This document shows positions 22,971 to 27,556 of a stretch of 27,556 nt of DNA, in pieces (position 1 is the stretch's first letter; each line of letters opens with the position of its first letter). The position numbers were made by a program, and so were the translations under genes. The notes below the pieces were generated by a model, which saw only the letters and a program-made list of their open reading frames with translations, did not search any database and was not told where the DNA came from. The DNA lies in NCBI GenBank assembly GCA_934254675.1, contig CAKQLP010000015.1:1-27556 (forward strand), given 5' to 3'. The DNA comes from an uncultured Alphaproteobacteria bacterium. Its GTDB lineage: Bacteria > Pseudomonadota > Alphaproteobacteria > RF32 > CAG-239.

Positions 22971-23462
22971 TTAAGCAGAAATCTCTGCGCCGTCGTTGCC
23001 GTCATTGGCGTTGGGCAAATTTTTTTCCGCTTTACGCTCCGAGGCATATATGCCATAGTCACGAGCGCCGCTTATTGTCAGCAATATGCTTAAAGCAGAA
23101 AGCAATCCTCCCCAATCTATCATTACAATATTAAAATACGATGCAACGATAAAGTTGTTGGAAAAGCCCAAAACCAAGCACCAACCAATGGCGGGTATCC
23201 AAATTTTGTTTCCAAGAGAACGACTGTTGGCGGCGTTGATTGATTTTTCAACTTCGCCAAGATAGTAGAACTTTTGCAAAACAACATCACGGGCGCCACC
23301 AAGTCCAAGGACAATACTGAATGTTAAAATCAGCTGTGTCCAATCAATGGAGCGACAATTGAAATAAGGCGCAATGGCGCAATTATGGAAAAATCCGTAA
23401 GCAATCACCACACCCAAAGCAGGAATCCACATGCGGGACTTCTTAATCTTAAAGCTAAACAT
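22971..23462 (-). CDS. Membrane protein with two tandem GTA-holin-like 3TM repeats
   Basis: 163 residues made of two copies of one unit: residues 11-64 and 87-141. Each reads (R/K)xWIPAxG, then xxGFxxNxxxAxYFN, then IDWxxL, then SIxLxxxGARD. The unit (W-I-P start, two helices, closing glycine-rich GLGGARD) resembles the alphaproteobacterial GTA-type 3TM holin family, where one unit makes the whole protein; a doubled version is unusual. No phage lysis genes are nearby. The promoter and shared leader match the genes at 9063 and 20297. A polar C-terminal tail (KNLPNANDGNDGAEIS) ends it. The family call is a guess from the motif pattern. Confidence 0.65.
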   Translation of the reverse strand: MFSFKIKKSRMWIPALGVVIAYGFFHNCAIAPYFNCRSIDWTQLILTFSIVLGLGGARDVVLQKFYYLGEVEKSINAANSRSLGNKIWIPAIGWCLVLGFSNNFIVASYFNIVMIDWGGLLSALSILLTISGARDYGIYASERKAEKNLPNANDGNDGAEISA

Positions 23463-23479
23463 AATGGCTAGAAATTAAT
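23460..23479 (-). promoter_or_regulatory. Shared leader motif before the duplicated holin-like gene
   Basis: Minus strand ATTAATTTCTAGCCATTATG up to the start codon; the ATTAATTTCTA core is identical to the copy before the 390-aa gene. Confidence 0.6.
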
Positions 23480-23497
23480 AATTAAAAATCTAAATTT

Positions 23498-23526
23498 AAA
23501 ATAGCTTTATTCGGCTATTTTGTCAA
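23498..23526 (-). promoter_or_regulatory. Promoter of the duplicated holin-like gene
   Basis: TTGACA (23526-23521) and TATTTT (23503-23498) with a 17-bp spacer, the same layout as the two other shared-leader genes. Confidence 0.6.
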
Positions 23527-23547
23527 GGTATTTGTTGCTTTTTTGTA

Positions 23548-23590
23548 CAAAAAAAGAAAGGATAGCCAAGCTATCCTCTCTTTTTTTTAA
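23548..23590 (-). terminator. Terminator of the 958-aa Cys-rich protein gene
   Basis: AGGATAGC (23559-23566) and GCTATCCT (23570-23577) around CAA, with a T-rich run (on the minus strand) after it, 11 bp beyond the stop codon. Confidence 0.75.
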
Positions 23591-23600
23591 ACCTCCTTTG

Positions 23601-26477
23601 TTAATTAGTATCATAAACACAAACAGCGCATCTACGTGTATCTGTGGATGTTGCATCGTCAGGATTTATGAAATAGTCCACAAATTTGGATTGTTCGGAT
23701 ACAACCAGCCTTGTGTTAAGATAATTTTGAACTACACTGTCTTGAGCCAAGCGAGCGCAGGTGGTGTTGATGCCTTCAGTATCGCTTTGCGGCCATGTAC
23801 AGAATGTACGATTCTCATCATAAACTTGTTCATAAATATCATCCCCACACCATGGTTTACCATCAGATTCATTCCAGCAAGATCTATACGCACATTTGTA
23901 GCAAGTCAGATTGTTGCATCCAGAATAAGCGTTTTTGCATTTCATTCCCGCTTGTAAATTTGATGATAAGCCAAAATCTTCGCAAGTCTTGTTATAACAG
24001 GTTTCATAATCAGATTCAGATTTTGAACCGGTTGTACCGTCTTCAGAAATGTTGAAGCCTGATTCAAAAATGTAGATGGCGCCGTCGCTGTGAACATAGC
24101 TGGAGCGAGAAGGTCCTTCATTTACTTGACGTCTATTTTTCGTATTATACTCATTTTCAACGCCTGTTGAAGTTGTGTTCCTGACTAAAAATTGAGACAC
24201 ATTATCCTGATTACCTTCTTCGCATTTATCAACACAATCTTTACAAGCCATGTATCCATCTTTGGAATTACAGCCGCATTTTTGATTGCAAAGTGTTCCA
24301 GATACTTTTCTGCACCATGGGTTATCTGTTGGATAAGCAATAATATCGCCTTTTTGCATAACAACATCGGCATTTATGCCATTATCTTGCAGGTTCGTTT
24401 TTATCGGTGATAAAACATTACGAGACGCGGCAACATAAACATTTAATGCTTTAGTTGAGCAAACTTGTTGATTATAATGCACCCAATGCTCATAGGATAC
24501 TTGCGCCAAATCAACTCCTCCGTCTGACGGATCCGGTAATCTTCTGAAAGATTTATAAGCATAAGGCATACTATATGTTGAGCCACCACTTTTTAATTCT
24601 TTTGGAGATATTGTTCCGACCACAGCTCGCAGACGAATAACCGGATGCATTGTCTTAATACCACTGACATAGGTGTATAAAGCTTTGTTATCCAGTTTGA
24701 GCGGAATGGTTTGCGACTCTCCAACAGATATTTTACCATTGTCACCGACAAAAGCGTATTCTTTTCCACTCTTGTTGCCCCAATTATCCATATCCGGTTG
24801 GGCAATCACATAACCGGTGTCCAAAGGGGTAACTTTGAGGCTGTATTTTGCTCCGGCGTATGAAGAACCGGTAGGCAGCTCGATAGCAAGTTTAACTAAT
24901 TCCTCATCATCTTTCAATTTTGAGATATCAACCTCTTTGAAATTAGCTTTGCTTAAATCTTCCATGAAACCGATGTTTCCCATGATTATTCCGGCAGATT
25001 GGTCGGTTTTATCTATTTTTTCAGCGGACAACCTATGACTATCTTTTCCATTGACAACCAATGTATAGGAGGCGCATTGAGAAGCGTCCTTGGCATAACC
25101 TGTTGAATAGCCTGCTCCGGCAAAATAGTCTGGGGTAGAATCAGTTGAAACGTCGGTAGTGCGGTAAGGGCAAATGTCATCATTTTCACTGTAGCCCCAT
25201 GTGCCATATTCCGCAGCGGCACAAGCCTTTATTTCTTTGTACGGTCCAGGGCATTTTACTTTAGCATAAATATAATAATATACGTTTAAGTTAGAATTTG
25301 AACCTTTAGTTAAATCCTCTGGAATAATAAGCTCTTTTTCGCCGCTTTCATCTTTACCGAAGCTTTCATCATTGGTTCCTTCTAAATTTGATATGGATGT
25401 ATCAAGGGGAGAAGTATAAACATTTGCATAGCCGCCGGAACTGTCTTTTCGTTTATAATTGGTTGCGGCGAATGTGCCTTTAACGCTTACTTTAACATTG
25501 TAATAATTAGTATTCTCATCATCTGTTTGAACCAAGAAATCATCTATTTTCCAGTCTGGAATTGTTATGACAATATCATTGTTTGTATCTCTTGTTCCGA
25601 CTTGAGATTCTTTGTATCCGGCGTAGTAGAATGTGTAATCTCCATCGTAAATAGCGTCAGGGCAAGCTTTGCCATCGCAAGTCAAACGCAGACGCACGGT
25701 TAATGGATTCTTTCCATTCGGTATTTTTTCACAAGTATAGCATTGAGTTCCATTGGAATCCTTAACCAGATTTCCATTTACATCTTTAGCCTCTTTTTTC
25801 TTGTAACCTGTTGGGCAAGACGCTTTATAGTCTGTGCTCATTTGCGAACAAGTTTGAACGAGAACTGGATCCACACAAGTTCCGCCTTTATTAACTTTGT
25901 TTTTTGGACAACAAATCAGACTGGAACCATCGGCTTTTCCCTCTTGATCATACGGACAGCAAATGCCGTTTGAAGATAAAGTGTTTGCCGGACAACAATG
26001 TTGATGAGCATCTGAACCATTTTTGCAAACACATATGCCATTTTTTATAATATAAAGGTCTGGATCCGGACAAGTAACAGGACACTTTCCGCCTGTGCAA
26101 CATTCTTGCGCTTTGTTATCCCATGCTGTGCCGGATTGGCAGCAGTGGTCTTGGGCATCAAGAACATATCCTTTGGTATCTGTTTTTGTAATATCGCAAT
26201 ATACTGTTTTACCGTTTTTTTCTCCAACAGTATAGGTATAACAGTTATCATCAAATTTTTCATTATATACTTCCGGAGTATAAGTCGTTTTTCCGTCACA
26301 GACACCTTTTTTAGGTTCATCTGGAACAATATTCATGTCTCCTGTGCCACAATTTCCCGTGTCATCCGGCAAAAAGCAAACGGCACTGTACGCCGGCGCG
26401 CTCATACAGAGCCCCATCAGCCACACCGCTAGGGCGAAAAACGCTCCTTTGGCGGATGTTCGTTTTAGTTTACTCAT
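23601..26477 (-). CDS. Large secreted cysteine-rich protein of unknown function
   Basis: 958 residues with a Sec signal peptide (KLKR, then a hydrophobic core, cleavage after about residue 31 in APAYSA). The first 250 residues are packed with cysteine pairs (DHCCQSG, QECCTGG, HQHCCPAN, GICCPYD, LICCPKN), like small disulfide-rich modules repeated with variation. The middle (about 255-650) is lower in cysteine and beta-rich with Tyr/Asp/Ser and could form surface domains. The C-terminal part is again Cys-rich (CGCNSKDGYMACKDCVDKC). Probably an exported or surface protein that needs disulfide formation; adhesion is one possibility. No family is recognised. AGGAG lies 8 nt before the ATG; its promoter and 5' hairpin are at 26505-26569. 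Confidence 0.85.
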   Translation of the reverse strand: MSKLKRTSAKGAFFALAVWLMGLCMSAPAYSAVCFLPDDTGNCGTGDMNIVPDEPKKGVCDGKTTYTPEVYNEKFDDNCYTYTVGEKNGKTVYCDITKTDTKGYVLDAQDHCCQSGTAWDNKAQECCTGGKCPVTCPDPDLYIIKNGICVCKNGSDAHQHCCPANTLSSNGICCPYDQEGKADGSSLICCPKNKVNKGGTCVDPVLVQTCSQMSTDYKASCPTGYKKKEAKDVNGNLVKDSNGTQCYTCEKIPNGKNPLTVRLRLTCDGKACPDAIYDGDYTFYYAGYKESQVGTRDTNNDIVITIPDWKIDDFLVQTDDENTNYYNVKVSVKGTFAATNYKRKDSSGGYANVYTSPLDTSISNLEGTNDESFGKDESGEKELIIPEDLTKGSNSNLNVYYYIYAKVKCPGPYKEIKACAAAEYGTWGYSENDDICPYRTTDVSTDSTPDYFAGAGYSTGYAKDASQCASYTLVVNGKDSHRLSAEKIDKTDQSAGIIMGNIGFMEDLSKANFKEVDISKLKDDEELVKLAIELPTGSSYAGAKYSLKVTPLDTGYVIAQPDMDNWGNKSGKEYAFVGDNGKISVGESQTIPLKLDNKALYTYVSGIKTMHPVIRLRAVVGTISPKELKSGGSTYSMPYAYKSFRRLPDPSDGGVDLAQVSYEHWVHYNQQVCSTKALNVYVAASRNVLSPIKTNLQDNGINADVVMQKGDIIAYPTDNPWCRKVSGTLCNQKCGCNSKDGYMACKDCVDKCEEGNQDNVSQFLVRNTTSTGVENEYNTKNRRQVNEGPSRSSYVHSDGAIYIFESGFNISEDGTTGSKSESDYETCYNKTCEDFGLSSNLQAGMKCKNAYSGCNNLTCYKCAYRSCWNESDGKPWCGDDIYEQVYDENRTFCTWPQSDTEGINTTCARLAQDSVVQNYLNTRLVVSEQSKFVDYFINPDDATSTDTRRCAVCVYDTN

Positions 26478-26504
26478 TGTAAGTTCTCCTTTAATATTGC
26501 TTTT

Positions 26505-26528
26505 AGGTCTAAACTTGTGGTTAGACCT
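26505..26528 (-). other. 5' hairpin in the mRNA leader of the 958-aa gene
   Basis: aggtctaa (26505-26512) and ttagacct (26521-26528) form a perfect 8-bp stem around acttgtgg. It would lie within the first dozen bases or so of the transcript from the promoter at 26541-26569, a position where such hairpins protect mRNA 5' ends from decay. Confidence 0.5.
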
Positions 26529-26540
26529 CTACCCATTTTA

Positions 26541-26569
26541 ATTTTAACTGAAATTATAAAAATTGGCAA
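26541..26569 (-). promoter_or_regulatory. Promoter of the 958-aa gene
   Basis: TTGCCA (26569-26564) and TAAAAT (26546-26541) with a 17-bp spacer, about 65 bp before the start codon. Confidence 0.55.
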
Positions 26570-26624
26570 ATGTAAAATAGAAACGACCCTGTTTTGTCAT
26601 ATAAATGTAACATTTTTTTACAAA

Positions 26625-26655
26625 AAACTCTCCGTTTATAAAAATCGGAGAGTTT
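26625..26655 (-). terminator. Terminator of the 178-aa gene
   Basis: AAACTCTCCG (26625-26634) and CGGAGAGTTT (26646-26655) form a 10-bp stem; on the minus strand a T-rich run follows. Confidence 0.8.
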
Positions 26656-26680
26656 AAATTGTTTTGCGTTAAATTTCTGC

Positions 26681-27214
26681 TTATTTAACAACCGCACCAT
26701 TTTGTAAAGAAACAGGCATTGGCATCGGCGCAGGCATTTCATCGCCTTTGGGAGCAAATTTGCGCATGTCATCGTGATGGCGGTTATGATTGTGTTTCAT
26801 TTTTTTACATCCGGCGTCTTTTTTGCAACCACAATTTTTACCACATCTTTGTTGGTCTAAAAATCTTTCGGCACCGGCAGTTCCGTCAGTGTTGATGATG
26901 ATGACATTACCGCCTTGCGCGTCAGAGTAAGCCGGGAACGGCAAAGCCGGAATAGGCGCCATTTGCATCGGCATTGGATGCGGTTTGCTCATTGGACAGC
27001 GGAAACCGCATTGCAATAAGGCGTGAAATCCCATACCTGCTAAAAATATAACTAAAACGGCAAGAACTTTAATAATCATTTTTTTACGGCAACAACAACC
27101 GCAGCAACAAGAACATTCTTTGCCTTCTTGACAGCCGCAATCGCAATTTTTATCACAGCAGCATTTTTTTCCTTCATCAGCTTTTACTGTTTCAACTTTT
27201 TCTTTTTTATCCAT
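26681..27214 (-). CDS. Membrane-anchored Cys- and His-rich protein, possible metal binder
   Basis: 177 residues from the second ATG (27214), which lies 7 nt after AGGAG; the first ATG (27217) is only 4 nt away. Counting from 27217, residues 19-43 hold 13 cysteines (KKCCCDKNCDCGCQ and CSCCCGCCCRKK). One membrane helix (about 47-67) follows, then a Met/Pro-rich linker, a CGKNCGCKKDAGCKK cluster, the His-rich HNHNRHHDD and a PAPMPMPV tail. Basic residues after the first cluster (CRKK before the helix) suggest that this cluster is cytoplasmic and the His/Met part outside. Thiol, His and Met together suggest copper, zinc or iron binding, but this is inference from composition only. No family is recognised. 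Confidence 0.75.
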   Translation of the reverse strand: MDKKEKVETVKADEGKKCCCDKNCDCGCQEGKECSCCCGCCCRKKMIIKVLAVLVIFLAGMGFHALLQCGFRCPMSKPHPMPMQMAPIPALPFPAYSDAQGGNVIIINTDGTAGAERFLDQQRCGKNCGCKKDAGCKKMKHNHNRHHDDMRKFAPKGDEMPAPMPMPVSLQNGAVVK

Positions 27215-27256
27215 CATATTTCTCCTTTTGGGGATTTTGTTATAACTTCTCCATAA

Positions 27257-27285
27257 AATATAAGATGCGCCAAAATAAAAGTAAA
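27257..27285 (-). promoter_or_regulatory. Promoter of the 178-aa gene
   Basis: TTTACT (27285-27280) and TATATT (27262-27257) with a 17-bp spacer, about 40 bp before the start codon. Confidence 0.5.
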
Positions 27286-27342
27286 GAGAAAGAATAAAAA
27301 AACAATGAAGAATTCTTGCCGATTTTATTTGCTGTAAGGGGA

Positions 27343-27387
27343 CGGCTTACCGCTTGAACTCTACGAGTTCCTCTCTCGGGGACACCA
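27343..27387 (-). mobile_element. End of one tRNA-tail-bounded unit (rest missing or degraded)
   Basis: CGGCTTACCGCT (27343-27354) recurs at 27543-27554. It is followed by ACGAGTTCctctCTCGgg and GACACCA (27363-27387), which resembles a tRNA T-arm plus acceptor end of the same tRNA as the tail at 27428-27447 but with changes. It faces that tail across the terminator, as the degenerate inverted copies do at the Lys and Val loci. Left of 27340 no interior or second tail is recognisable. Confidence 0.45.
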
Positions 27388-27388
27388 G

Positions 27389-27428
27389 AATATAAAAAAG
27401 CCCATCAAAAGATGAGCTTTTTTATATT
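27389..27428. terminator. Bidirectional terminator between two tRNA-tail units
   Basis: aatataaaaaagc (from 27389) pairs with gcttttttatatt (to 27428); after one mismatch CATC and GATG extend the stem to an AAAA loop. The ACCA/TGGT ends of the two tRNA tails on either side can pair as well and lengthen its base. Confidence 0.75.
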
Positions 27429-27556
27429 GGTGGTCCCAACGAGATTTAGGTACTCCCACTTTAAAAATTGAAAGTACGTGTATGTTGGTCGGCGGGTCCT
27501 CCTCGCGACGCAACGGCTCAAACTTCGCAAGCTCGTTTTTGCCGGCTTACCGCTCG
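27428..27556 (-). mobile_element. tRNA-tail-bounded unit running off the window's right edge
   Basis: On the minus strand 27447-27428 reads AAATCTCGTTGGGACCACCA, the end of a T stem, an acceptor strand TGGGACC, discriminator A and CCA. Upstream of it the sequence is not a tRNA, so it is a tail copy. The parent tRNA (5' acceptor GGTCCCA expected, possibly tRNA-Glu) should lie beyond the window. The interior has a GTACT...AGTAC inverted repeat (from 27451) and GGCTCAAACT (27525-27534), which also occurs in the Val element, and it ends in the repeated CGGCTTACCGCT. The repeat period is 200 bp. Confidence 0.5.

Noticed and set aside
23520..23957. 145-codon plus-strand frame at the end of the Cys-rich gene
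   Set aside because: It spans a promoter and terminator and runs antisense to the 958-aa gene; its cysteines are complements of that gene's codons.
27343..27387. 3' end of a tmRNA or complete tRNA on the plus strand
   Set aside because: No matching 5' half, D arm or anticodon arm lies upstream; only a T-arm-like and acceptor-like end is present.

Overview
The window looks like a chromosomal segment of a low-GC alphaproteobacterium, probably from one of the poorly cultured gut or host-associated lineages. Three things suggest this: the order nuoL-nuoM-nuoN-birA-rnj, which matches the end of the alphaproteobacterial complex I cluster; a Gram-negative lipid A/Kdo gene block; and a 3TM-holin-like domain of the kind found in alphaproteobacterial gene transfer agents. 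No rRNA, CRISPR array or transposase is visible. All family calls come from reading motifs by eye; nothing was searched.

Layout. 1-600: the end of an unknown gene, then tRNA-Lys(TTT) on the minus strand with a 141-bp element beside it that is bounded by copies of the tRNA 3' end. 608-7854: a plus-strand operon of a small unknown protein, three diverged complex I antiporter-like subunits, biotin ligase and RNase J. 7891-12122: a minus-strand block with a 390-aa orphan, lpxK, waaA and a DUF374-type acyltransferase, all acting at the envelope. 12252-14812: a stand-alone GltD-like oxidoreductase convergent with a MATE exporter. 15071-15380: tRNA-Val(TAC) followed by a second tRNA-tail-bounded element. 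15420-16567: a prepilin-like gene whose upstream start is separated from the body by a (TC)7 tract and whose leader carries in-frame palindromic repeats. 16734-19899: a PH-like membrane protein, a histidine phosphatase, then a sugar kinase and FucP-type transporter pair. 19980-22934: small membrane proteins, a truncated EptA and a PmrAB/PhoB-like two-component system. 22971-27217: a duplicated holin-like protein, a 958-aa secreted Cys-rich protein and a Cys/His-rich membrane-anchored protein. 27218-27556: two tandem units of a third tRNA-tail-bounded element.

Most notable signals. (1) Three loci share one architecture: tRNA 3' tail, terminator, inverted degenerate copy of the tRNA T-arm/acceptor region, about 90-130 bp of interior, a direct exact copy of the tRNA 3' tail, and another terminator. 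The spacing is 171 bp at Lys, 201 bp at Val and a 200-bp tandem repeat at the right edge. I know of no named element with this structure. (2) Loss of one TC unit would join a well-formed translation start to the prepilin frame, which suggests phase variation. (3) The nuoLMN trio has lost most of the charged residues that carry protons in complex I. (4) Three unrelated orphan genes share a TTGACA-17 promoter and an almost identical leader next to the ATG without a Shine-Dalgarno sequence, a possible regulon. (5) A five-copy TTnAGATT array with helical spacing lies between truncated eptA and its neighbouring two-component system.
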